Shown in pieces: positions 1 through 6,680 of a stretch of DNA of 12,334 bases. A program made the position numbers and the translations under genes. The notes below the pieces were generated by a model that made no database searches, had not been told where the DNA came from, and saw only the letters and a list, made by a program, of their open reading frames with translations. Numbering within the stretch: position 1 is the first letter of the stretch; every line of letters begins with the position of its first letter. The DNA lies in contig CAMLRB010000105.1 of assembly GCA_946482295.1 (NCBI GenBank), forward strand, positions 1 to 12,334, given 5' to 3'. The DNA is from an uncultured Bacteriovorax sp. (GTDB taxonomy: Bacteria; Bdellovibrionota; Bacteriovoracia; Bacteriovoracales; Bacteriovoracaceae).

Positions 1-165
1 AATGAAAGCGGTAAAATGGCCGTCACAAAAATAGATCTTTTTCCCGTGATCGATTTTTACGGTGAAAATATTCCAACTGCTGAACAGTTAAAAAAATTAC
101 ATGAAAAAGCTCATGCAAATTGTTTTATTGCACAGTCGATTAAATCAGAAGTTGTTGTCCACTAG
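1..165 (+). CDS. OsmC/Ohr family protein, C-terminal fragment
   Basis: This is the last 54 residues of a gene that begins before the window, read in frame 1 to a TAG stop. The visible part ends with a helix-rich stretch reading LHEKAHANCFIAQS followed by IKSEVVVH. This resembles the C-terminal half of OsmC-family peroxiredoxin-like proteins, where the second reactive cysteine lies in a segment of this type; here the candidate is the Cys of ANCFIAQS. Family members reduce organic hydroperoxides with a cysteine pair in the cytoplasm. The first cysteine would lie outside the window, so the activity cannot be judged. The stop codon overlaps the Shine-Dalgarno of argS, which starts 8 nt further on, so the two genes are probably co-transcribed. 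The family call rests on a short fragment and is moderately sure. Confidence 0.7.
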   Translation, partial: NESGKMAVTKIDLFPVIDFYGENIPTAEQLKKLHEKAHANCFIAQSIKSEVVVH

Positions 166-173
166 GAGTTTAC

Positions 174-1976
174 GTGTCTGTATTAAGTCAATTTTCTTAT
201 GATCCCGCTAAAGTGTCTCTTGCTGATTCACTTTTTAAAGCACTTCAAAAAATTGAACCGAATGTTCCAGCAGAACTTTCCGTTGTCGATTTTTTCAAAA
301 CGTTAGAGCAGCCACCGGAAAAATCACTGGGTGATTATGCTCTTCCTTGTTTTCGTTTTGCCAAGGCGATCAAGAAAAATCCAAATGAAGTTGCCACTGA
401 ACTCAAGCGCCATCTTGATGAAGCGAACAACCCATGGGTTGACAGCGTTGTTTTAAAAGGGGCCTTCCTCAACATCTTCACAAACCAAAAACAAGTTGCA
501 AAAGCTATCGTACCAAGCCTTGTGAGTGGTGATGGTTTCAACATTTTAAAGAAAAACGAAGTGAGAAATAAAACCAACGTAATGATTGAATTCTCTCAGC
601 CGAATACGCACAAAGAATTCCACGTTGGTCATGGACGTAACGTCTGTCTGGGCGACAGTATTTGCCGCCTGTTCATCTATAACGGTTACAATGTTATCGC
701 GGCCAACTACATCGGCGATGAAGGAACTCACATTGCAAAATGTCTCTGGGGTGTCGATCACTACACTGGATCTGACAAACTTGAAGACATGGAAAATAAA
801 GCTGAGTGGCTGGGACAACGTTATGTTGAGGCCAACAATAAATTAAAAGACGCTGCCGCTGACGAGACATTGAAAGCTCAGTACCAAAAAGAAATTTCAA
901 CGATCTTAAAAGAGATCGAAAACAAATCCGGAAAATATTACGAAACATGGAAAGTCACTCGTCAATATTGTCTGGACGATTTTAATCGCATTTATAAATG
1001 GCTCGACGTGAAGTTTGACCACTTCTTCTATGAGTCTGAAGTAAGTGAAGATTCGCAAAAAATCGTTGATGAGTACCTAAAAAAAGGTGTCTTCAAGGAA
1101 GATCAGGGTGCTATCGGAATGGATATGTCTGATAAAAAGCTTGGTTTCTTCATGGTGAGAAAAACCGATGGAACTACTCTCTACGGAACAAAAGATCTCG
1201 CACTGGCCGCCGTTAAATTTAACAAATATCAAATTGATCGTTCAATTTATGTTGTTGCAAGTGAGCAAAACCACCACTTCAAGCAAGTGTTCCATGCGCT
1301 TGAAAAAATGGGATTCCCACAAGCTTCTAAGTGCTATCACCTTTCTTACGGAATGGTTGTTCGCCCAGATGGAAAAATGTCATCTCGCTCTGGAAACTCA
1401 TTCACATTCTTGCAGCTTATTGACCTCGTCATCAACGAGATCAATGTGTATCTTGAAAAATACAAAGGTGAATGGGATGAAGCTCGCATGAAAGATACGG
1501 CCCACAAATTAGCGGTTGGGGCGATTAAATACGGAATGCTTCAAGCAGATCCTGTTAAAGAAATCGTTTTCGATCCGAAAGAATGGGTTTCATTTGAAGG
1601 AAACTCCGGACCATATCTCATGTACTCTTACGCCCGTACACAATCAATTCTGACAAAAGCAGCGGAACAAGGAATTAAAGCGACATTTGATCATCTTGAT
1701 CTCCTCACGCATGAAACAGAAAGAGATCTCATGAGACATCTCTATGACTTTAATCAAGTGACAATTGGAGCTTGTGAAAACTACCGTCCAAGCACGCTTG
1801 CTAATCACCTCTTCTTTACATGTAAGGCCTACAACCGCTTTTACACTGAGCTTTCTGTTCTTAAAGCTGAAACTGAAGAACTAAAATCGGCACGTTTAAG
1901 CCTGCTTAAAGCATTCGCTGATACTCTAAAAACAGGGCTTTATCTCCTGGGGATGACTCCGCCAGAGAAGATGTAG
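174..1976 (+). CDS. argS: Arginyl-tRNA synthetase (class I)
   Basis: Charges tRNA-Arg with arginine using ATP in the cytoplasm. The 600-residue product is full length (E. coli ArgS is about 577). An N-terminal additive domain covers roughly residues 15-125 and includes LGDYALPCF at 52-60. The catalytic domain follows: SQPNTHKEFHVGHGRN at 141-156 contains the HIGH motif as HVGH (150-153), and the KMSKS loop appears as KMSSR at 401-405. The segment FEGNSGPYLMYSYAR at 474-488 leads into the DALR anticodon-binding helical bundle, which ends in LGMTPPEKM, a typical ArgS C-terminus. The start is GTG at 174, supported by AGGAG at 164-168 with 5 nt spacing. This SD overlaps the stop of the upstream OsmC-type gene, suggesting translational coupling. 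A hairpin terminator follows the stop. Identification is secure. Confidence 0.98.
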   Translation: MSVLSQFSYDPAKVSLADSLFKALQKIEPNVPAELSVVDFFKTLEQPPEKSLGDYALPCFRFAKAIKKNPNEVATELKRHLDEANNPWVDSVVLKGAFLNIFTNQKQVAKAIVPSLVSGDGFNILKKNEVRNKTNVMIEFSQPNTHKEFHVGHGRNVCLGDSICRLFIYNGYNVIAANYIGDEGTHIAKCLWGVDHYTGSDKLEDMENKAEWLGQRYVEANNKLKDAAADETLKAQYQKEISTILKEIENKSGKYYETWKVTRQYCLDDFNRIYKWLDVKFDHFFYESEVSEDSQKIVDEYLKKGVFKEDQGAIGMDMSDKKLGFFMVRKTDGTTLYGTKDLALAAVKFNKYQIDRSIYVVASEQNHHFKQVFHALEKMGFPQASKCYHLSYGMVVRPDGKMSSRSGNSFTFLQLIDLVINEINVYLEKYKGEWDEARMKDTAHKLAVGAIKYGMLQADPVKEIVFDPKEWVSFEGNSGPYLMYSYARTQSILTKAAEQGIKATFDHLDLLTHETERDLMRHLYDFNQVTIGACENYRPSTLANHLFFTCKAYNRFYTELSVLKAETEELKSARLSLLKAFADTLKTGLYLLGMTPPEKM

Positions 1977-1999
1977 GCCAAATTTAATATAAAATTTTC

Positions 2000-2021
2000 A
2001 AGGCATCCCAAGGGATGCCTT
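2000..2021 (+). terminator. Hairpin terminator after argS
   Basis: A perfect inverted repeat of ten bases, AAGGCATCCC and GGGATGCCTT, with a 2-nt centre (in practice a 9-bp stem and a CAAG loop) lies 23 nt after the argS stop. It is followed by TATTT, a rather poor U-tract. On the opposite strand the stem is followed by an A/T-rich run, so it might also slow transcripts coming leftwards from the oxyR side. The next gene on the + strand starts only 20 nt downstream. Confidence 0.6.
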
Positions 2022-2041
2022 ATTTCCCGTATCATCTGAGG

Positions 2042-2899
2042 ATGAACAAATTTCTTCTCATTTTATCATGTCTTTTCTTCTCGACTTACACGCACGCAGA
2101 GTACCATTTCAGCTATTATCCCCAAAAACAAATCACTGAATTTCTCCTTCAAAGTCCTGCCGAAAAACTTGATACAATTAAAAAAGCAGACATAGAAATT
2201 TTTAAGTATTTTACTAAAGGAGAGCCGACAAAAGATGTTGAAGCCTCTCAATTGTTAGAACTCATTTCCGTTGTACCTGATGATCAATTTCGCCAATTCA
2301 GAAGTTCGATGAAGACTGATGTTCTGGGCATGTTTCTCTCCCATAAAATTCCTGAATATGAAGTTATCAAAGATACACTTCTTCTTTCACACGAAGCCGA
2401 CACATGGACACTAGCGCATGAACTCTCCCATGCCCTCATCGACCAACAAAGACCAAATACTTTGAATTTTTCTCGTCTAGCCGATTCTAAAGAAGATTAC
2501 GAAGAATCAATGCGGTCATTTAGAATGAACGGTAAGTTCATAAGTGATACTCAAGTACGATCAACTTTTGAGGCCATTAAAACCTGGACTCGAATGCAAA
2601 TAGACATTCTCTATATTTTTGAATTGGAAGAAGTGAAAATAGAAAGAGCATTAGGTGAACTCTATCTTCACAATCCTTTAATGAGATTAAACAAAGAAAC
2701 CTATGATCGCAGTGGCTGGTATATAAAACGCAATTGTGATTTGGCCGTAAACAAGGCCAAAATGACAAAGGATGTGATGGAATACTTCGAAACGCTAGTC
2801 CCAGATCATTTAGTCAGCGAAATGAAACCCCAATTAGATACTCTTAGCGATTATCTCAAATCCAATTACGATCAAATTTCATCGTATTGTCTTAATTAA
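2042..2899 (+). CDS. Exported protein with HELSH zinc-protease-like motif, family unknown
   Basis: I do not recognise the family. From the ATG at 2042 the 285-residue product begins with a clear signal peptide: MNK, a hydrophobic run (FLLILSCLFF), then THA as a likely signal peptidase I site, so export from the cytoplasm is expected. Residues 121-133 read TWTLAHELSHALI, an HExxH zinc-binding motif (HELSH at 126-130) in hydrophobic surroundings as in gluzincin-type metallopeptidases. A possible third ligand is a glutamate in FELEEVKIERALGELY (about 193-208). The rest is mainly helical and charged. An ATG nine codons upstream (2015) lies inside the argS terminator hairpin and would bury the signal peptide start, so I prefer 2042. 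However, GAGG at 2038-2041 directly abuts this ATG, an awkward spacing. The stop overlaps the convergent oxyR stop. Protease activity is inferred from the motif only. Confidence 0.75.
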   Translation: MNKFLLILSCLFFSTYTHAEYHFSYYPQKQITEFLLQSPAEKLDTIKKADIEIFKYFTKGEPTKDVEASQLLELISVVPDDQFRQFRSSMKTDVLGMFLSHKIPEYEVIKDTLLLSHEADTWTLAHELSHALIDQQRPNTLNFSRLADSKEDYEESMRSFRMNGKFISDTQVRSTFEAIKTWTRMQIDILYIFELEEVKIERALGELYLHNPLMRLNKETYDRSGWYIKRNCDLAVNKAKMTKDVMEYFETLVPDHLVSEMKPQLDTLSDYLKSNYDQISSYCLN

Positions 2900-3833
2900 T
2901 ACTAATCACTTCGATGTTTTTCTTTTTAAGCGATTTTAAACTGTCCGGAAGATGATCAATGATTTCTTCTTCCAAGGCCGTAATGATTTTCTCTTTGAGA
3001 AAAATCCTATTGTGTACAAGTGAAATCTCACGAGTTGGCACAGGTGACTGAAACTCTCTTACAAACTTTTTATCTTCATTCGAAAGGTTATTGACTGCTA
3101 GTTGAGGTAACAATGTATATCCACTGCTGTTTGTAACCATATTTTTGAGAGTCTCGAGATTCCCGCTCTCAAATTTCAAATTATCATGCGTTCCTTTATC
3201 TTTAATCCGGCAGATGTTGAGAACTTGTTGTCGAAAACAATGCCCTTCATTCAAAAGCCAAACGTCCGTCGTATCGAGATCACGATCTTTAATTTTTGTC
3301 TTCTTCAGTAGTGGATGATTTTTCGAAGCAAAAACTGAAAACGGTTCATGAAAAAGCACACGTTCAATGAAAGTTTCACCCACGAGTGGTGTTACCAGCA
3401 AACCAGCATCAAGTTCATCTTTTCCAAGTAATTCAATAATCTCTTCCGTCTTAAATTCTTCAATCGTTAAATTCACTTGAGGATATTTTTTAACGAAAGC
3501 ACCGGCAAATAGAGGAACAACATATGGAGTAAGTGTGGGAATAACTCCCAATCTAAATTCACCGCTTACTTCATCTTTAGAAGCATCGATGATGGAAAAT
3601 ATTTTTTTATATTCACGAATAACGAATCGGGCCTGTTGAATGATTTTTTCTCCCTCGGGTGTTGGGAGAATGGGATTTTTTGAACGATCGAAAAGGACAA
3701 CTCCTAACTCATCTTCTGCTTTTTGCAATTGCATAGAAAGCGTCGGTTGAGTAACTGAGCAGGCCTTGGCCGCTTTACCAAAATGACGGAATTTATCTAC
3801 TGCGAGAACATATTCTAATTGAGTGATTGTCAT
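2892..3833 (-). CDS. oxyR: LysR-family peroxide sensor OxyR
   Basis: Transcription factor that senses hydrogen peroxide by forming a disulfide and then activates antioxidant genes. The 313-residue product has an N-terminal winged helix-turn-helix (about 1-60; FGKAAKACSVTQPTLSMQLQ at 18-37) and a periplasmic-binding-protein-like regulatory domain from about residue 90. The decisive feature is EGHCFRQQVLNIC: cysteines at 199 and 208, the same numbers and the same eight-residue spacing as the redox pair of E. coli OxyR, with the preceding Gly-His also kept. Thr100 in the IPTLTPYVVP segment also corresponds to a conserved OxyR position. The ATG lies 9 nt after the ykoC stop with no obvious SD (TAGTGGC precedes it), so it appears to be the last gene of the thiamin-transporter operon. 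The usual layout, autoregulated from its own intergenic region, is not seen. Its target genes are not visible here. Confidence 0.93.
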   Translation of the reverse strand: MTITQLEYVLAVDKFRHFGKAAKACSVTQPTLSMQLQKAEDELGVVLFDRSKNPILPTPEGEKIIQQARFVIREYKKIFSIIDASKDEVSGEFRLGVIPTLTPYVVPLFAGAFVKKYPQVNLTIEEFKTEEIIELLGKDELDAGLLVTPLVGETFIERVLFHEPFSVFASKNHPLLKKTKIKDRDLDTTDVWLLNEGHCFRQQVLNICRIKDKGTHDNLKFESGNLETLKNMVTNSSGYTLLPQLAVNNLSNEDKKFVREFQSPVPTREISLVHNRIFLKEKIITALEEEIIDHLPDSLKSLKKKNIEVISIN

Positions 3834-3842
3834 GCCACTAGT

Positions 3843-4520
3843 CTATCCAATGTTGAAGTGGAAGGCCAGCAGGCCTCCACACAAGAAGAGATAGGCCATA
3901 AAAAAGGCTAAAAAGATTTTTCGGTCATGTGCAGTTGTTTCATAGTTAAAATAGAAACTTTTACTAGGGTTGAGACCTCTTGTTACAAGTGAGAGTGATC
4001 CTCTTTGCGAGTGGCGAATAGCGAAAACCAAAAGCGGAAAGAGCAGTCCCAGTTTATCAATCCAACTTAAATTCCGAAGTTTGCCATTGAGTTTGATCTT
4101 TTCATATTCATCTTTAAAAAGAAGGATGGAATTGAGGGCGATCATAATAGGATATCCCCAGAGAACTTTGAGACCTTTGTGAATAACCAAAAATAGTACG
4201 ACTTTTGTGTAATTGATAATTCGCCCGGAAGCCATGGAAGCTAACATTAACAGAAACAATCGCAATCCTAAATGAAGAGCTTCTTTCTGATTTCCCCAAA
4301 GAAGAGTGAATCCTCCCATCATGGCGGCAAATAAAAGAGCAATCAAGCAATGTTTGAAAAACATTGATGCCTGCATGCCATTTTTAAAGCATAACAGATG
4401 AATGAAAATGACGAGTGCAAAATTGGCATAAAGATATGGCGAGAGCAGTAAAAAAAAGAGACAGCAAAAACTGATCAACAATAAGTACCATGAGTGAATG
4501 TATTCAAATTTTGCTTTCAA
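3843..4520 (-). CDS. ykoC: ECF transporter transmembrane (T) component, YkoC/CbiQ type
   Basis: Integral membrane coupling subunit of an energy-coupling-factor importer; it transmits ATP hydrolysis in YkoD to the substrate-binding protein YkoE. The 225-residue product has hydrophobic segments at about 11-45, 55-75, 85-120 and a final one at 203-222. Between them is a charged cytoplasmic region (FKDEYEKIKLNGKLRNL, about 134-150, and RHSQRGSLSLVTRGLNP, about 169-185). This charged region matches the EcfT coupling helices with their Arg-Gly motifs. The start is TTG at 4520, 17 bp inside the end of ykoD. It is supported by GGAG six bases upstream, and there is no in-frame ATG until about residue 49, which would delete the first membrane segment. 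The overlap implies translational coupling. Sequence conservation in this family is low, so the call rests on topology plus the ykoE-ykoD context. Confidence 0.85.
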   Translation of the reverse strand: MKAKFEYIHSWYLLLISFCCLFFLLLSPYLYANFALVIFIHLLCFKNGMQASMFFKHCLIALLFAAMMGGFTLLWGNQKEALHLGLRLFLLMLASMASGRIINYTKVVLFLVIHKGLKVLWGYPIMIALNSILLFKDEYEKIKLNGKLRNLSWIDKLGLLFPLLVFAIRHSQRGSLSLVTRGLNPSKSFYFNYETTAHDRKIFLAFFMAYLFLCGGLLAFHFNIG

Positions 4521-5889
4521 TGAGCACTCCCTCTTCTAGTGAATAAATCTTATCAGCAACGTCTTGAATAAACTCTTCATCGTGCGAAATAATGATTTGA
4601 AGCGGTCCTTGTTTTTTAATGGTCTTCATTAAGGTCTTGATCATCTCTTTTGACTGTGAATCCTGTCCAAATGTTGGTTCGTCATAGAGAAAAAGGGATT
4701 TTCCCATAAAGAGTGTAAGCAAAATAGAGAGTCTGCGTTTTTCGCCTTCCGATAGCATGAAGGGCGATTTATTCAGATCAAGTTGATGAAAAAAAGTCCT
4801 CAGCAATTTATCTTTTTCTTCTGCTGTAATATTTTTTTTCAATCCGTGGGCCAACTCTTCTGCTATTGTATCGAAGAAAAAATGGGTCTCTGGATTTTGA
4901 AAAATAAAACCACAGTGATCCTGCAACTTTTTACCTGTGAAATTTACTCCATTCAAGGACAGTAATATCTTTCCTTTCTGTGGCCGTAATATTCCTGCAA
5001 AAAGTTTAAACAATGTACTTTTTCCTACACCGTTTTTCCCTCTAATCACGATGATTTCATGCCCTTTAAAATGAGCATTCACATCCTTTAATAGTGGATT
5101 TTTTTTATCATAGCCAAATTGAACATTTTCAACAGTTAAGGCCACATCAGCCGATGATTGAACAAAATCGGGTTCGATGATTCTTTTCTCAATCTTATCC
5201 GATAAATCATTTTTACTTCGCTCACTAATTTCTCCCGAGCTATCGACATAGAACACGCGATCGACAAAGGGGAGAACTTCATTTACATGATGATCAATCA
5301 TAATAAGCAATCGATCTTTCTTGATCTGCGGAAGATAATGATAAAATTCACGACGTCCTTCTGGATCAAGAAAAGCTGTGGGCTCATCTAACAAGATCAC
5401 TTCTGGCTTCACGGCCAGAAGTGAAGCCAGCACTAAACGTTGGCATTCTCCATTACTAAGTTCCTGCGTTTTCCTTCCCCATATTTTCTCTAGAGCAAAA
5501 CTCGTTTCAAATTCTTGCTTCTGTTTCTCCATTTCCTCTTTGGAAAAATTAAAATTTTCCATCGAGAAAAAAAACTCTTCGTCAGCATAAGGATAAATAA
5601 GTTGTGTAAAGGGATTTTGGAAAAGATAAATAATGCTTTTCAAGTTTTCGTCAAACGGACTTCCATGAAGGGGTTGTCCTTTAAAGAGTAACTGCCCCTC
5701 TAATTTTCCGGCCACAAATTGAGGAATAATTCCTTTTAAGAGCTGCAGAAACGTGCTCTTTCCTCCGCCGGAAGGACCAGTGATAAGGATCGTCTCCTTA
5801 GCACTAAGATGAATCGGATTTTTTGAAAATATTTTTCGCTTTTCGTTTTGCGACCGATAAGAAAAAGAAAATGGCGAAAGATTATACAT
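4504..5889 (-). CDS. ykoD: ECF transporter double ATPase, YkoD type
   Basis: Energises uptake of thiamin or its pyrimidine precursor HMP. The 461-residue product carries two complete ABC nucleotide-binding domains in one chain, where many ECF systems use two proteins. Domain 1: Walker A GPSGGGKST at 38-46, Q-loop Gln91, signature LSNGE at 144-148, Walker B VILLDEPT at 164-171, switch His200. Domain 2: Walker A GKNGVGKST at 284-292, Q-loop Gln331, signature LSEGE at 379-383, Walker B LFLYDEPT at 399-406, His436. Both sites look competent, although both signatures depart from LSGGQ. An upstream in-frame ATG (5931) would add 14 residues and lengthen the overlap with ykoE. The ATG at 5889 gives the compact 8-bp overlap ATGTATAA with the ykoE stop, so I chose it; the SD is weak (AGTGAAA), consistent with coupling. 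Confidence 0.93.
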   Translation of the reverse strand: MYNLSPFSFSYRSQNEKRKIFSKNPIHLSAKETILITGPSGGGKSTFLQLLKGIIPQFVAGKLEGQLLFKGQPLHGSPFDENLKSIIYLFQNPFTQLIYPYADEEFFFSMENFNFSKEEMEKQKQEFETSFALEKIWGRKTQELSNGECQRLVLASLLAVKPEVILLDEPTAFLDPEGRREFYHYLPQIKKDRLLIMIDHHVNEVLPFVDRVFYVDSSGEISERSKNDLSDKIEKRIIEPDFVQSSADVALTVENVQFGYDKKNPLLKDVNAHFKGHEIIVIRGKNGVGKSTLFKLFAGILRPQKGKILLSLNGVNFTGKKLQDHCGFIFQNPETHFFFDTIAEELAHGLKKNITAEEKDKLLRTFFHQLDLNKSPFMLSEGEKRRLSILLTLFMGKSLFLYDEPTFGQDSQSKEMIKTLMKTIKKQGPLQIIISHDEEFIQDVADKIYSLEEGVLIESKI

Positions 5890-6466
5890 TTTCACTTTCA
5901 CTGCGAGCAATGAGAAACTGATCGAGCACACCTAAGCGTAAAAGCCTTTGTGATAAAAGATGTGCTGCAACTCCAGCGAGAAAAACTGATGAGAGGGCAA
6001 ATGATCCCCATTGCAAGAGATTCATTTTCAAATCGAGATCACCGTAGTTGTAGATGAAAAAATCGAGTGCATAACTAAACGTTGATGACAAAACAGCAGC
6101 GATCGCAAGCACCGCCACATTCCAACGCTTGTAAGAGAACAGAAAAAACACGGCTTCTGCGCCCAAACCTTGAACCAGTCCCCACATCAGCGACATAAGC
6201 CCCCAATGTGTGAGCAAACTTTCTACAAAAGCGGCCATAACTGAAGCAATGATTGCCACACCTGGCTTACGAACAATTGTTGAAATCAACACACTGGCCA
6301 ATATCCAAAAACCTGCTGTCAGATAGCCAAGTCCGAATATTTTGAGGGCAGGTTTGGCGAATTCATAAACAAATGTCCATCCCCAAAATGCAACACCTAG
6401 TGCCACACCGAGAACTAACGTCAGAACGATTTCAAATAAAGTGAGTTTTTGATGATTGAAGTTCAT
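5882..6466 (-). CDS. ykoE: ECF transporter substrate-specific component, thiamin/HMP (YkoE)
   Basis: Membrane protein that binds the vitamin and, with YkoD and YkoC, imports it. The 194-residue product has about five to six hydrophobic helices and shows the YkoE family pattern. This includes GLGYLTAGFW (about 45-54), IRKPGVAIIAS (about 64-74) and GLVQGLGAEAVFFLFSYKRW (about 95-114), where the QGLGAE segment is characteristic. A TPP riboswitch directly upstream independently supports thiamin or HMP as substrate. The ATG at 6466 is preceded by AAAGGAAAGGATCT, giving two overlapping SD candidates. A longer reading from 6490 would start inside the conserved riboswitch core (GATAATGCC) and is not credible. 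It is the first gene of ykoE-ykoD-ykoC-oxyR. Which of thiamin or HMP is preferred cannot be told from the sequence. Confidence 0.93.
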   Translation of the reverse strand: MNFNHQKLTLFEIVLTLVLGVALGVAFWGWTFVYEFAKPALKIFGLGYLTAGFWILASVLISTIVRKPGVAIIASVMAAFVESLLTHWGLMSLMWGLVQGLGAEAVFFLFSYKRWNVAVLAIAAVLSSTFSYALDFFIYNYGDLDLKMNLLQWGSFALSSVFLAGVAAHLLSQRLLRLGVLDQFLIARSESENV

Positions 6467-6467
6467 A

Positions 6468-6543
6468 GATCCTTTCCTTTGCGCAGGCATTATCCTGTTC
6501 AGGTTCGAGGGTATTTCTCAGGCGTTTCCACCACCCCTAGGTT
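6468..6543 (-). promoter_or_regulatory. TPP riboswitch (THI element) controlling ykoEDC
   Basis: On the minus strand the leader carries the THI-element core in order: CTAGGGGTG (6540-6532), CTGAGA (6521-6516), ACCC (6512-6509), GAACCTGAACAGGATAATGCC (split over 6506-6486) and GCGC (6484-6481), followed by AAAGGAAAGG. P3 is minimal: GGTG-GAAA-CGCC (6532-6521), a 4-bp stem capped by a GNRA tetraloop. The closing helix P1 appears to pair CCT (6541-6539) with AGG (6473-6471), which is the Shine-Dalgarno of ykoE. No terminator hairpin fits before the ATG at 6466, so TPP binding most likely represses by hiding the ribosome site. The core match is clear; the exact P1 pairing is inferred and short. 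Confidence 0.95.
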
Positions 6544-6549
6544 TTTAAT

Positions 6550-6578
6550 ATTGTATCAATGTTACCTCAATTTGTACA
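6550..6578 (-). promoter_or_regulatory. Extended -10 promoter for the riboswitch/ykoE operon
   Basis: Reading leftwards, TGTACA (6578-6573, four of six to TTGACA) is followed after 17 nt by TACAAT (6555-6550, five of six to TATAAT). TG lies one base before it (TGA-TACAAT), an extended -10. The predicted start is near 6543, which is exactly where the riboswitch begins, so the leader would be almost all aptamer. The agreement of promoter position with the aptamer edge is the best support. Confidence 0.65.
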
Positions 6579-6680
6579 GGCCAACGTATAGTCTTCTTTG
6601 GCCCTTTTGACTTTGCATTTGTTGTCAAAAAGCTTACTCTACTCGGGTCGTAAATATTCCCTAAAACAAAAGGATTGACC

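Noticed and set aside
2042..2120. Lipoprotein signal for the HExxH protein (LSC in the leader)
   Set aside because: The cysteine follows only nine residues from the start, too short for a normal lipoprotein leader, and a better signal peptidase I site (THA) follows.
6467..6490. N-terminal extension of ykoE from an ATG at 6490
   Set aside because: That ATG is part of the conserved riboswitch core GATAATGCC, and a well-placed SD precedes the ATG at 6466.
6605..6650. Possible maeB promoter (TTGACT at 6607, TTGCAT at 6613, TACTCT at 6635)
   Set aside because: No combination gives a good -35/-10 pair: the best match to -35 has a 22-nt spacer and the 16-nt option pairs two weak hexamers. A promoter must exist nearby, but I cannot place it.
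6675..6680. TTG start for maeB at 6675
   Set aside because: AGGA ends immediately before the TTG, leaving no spacer, while GTG at 6681 has an ideal 6-nt spacing.
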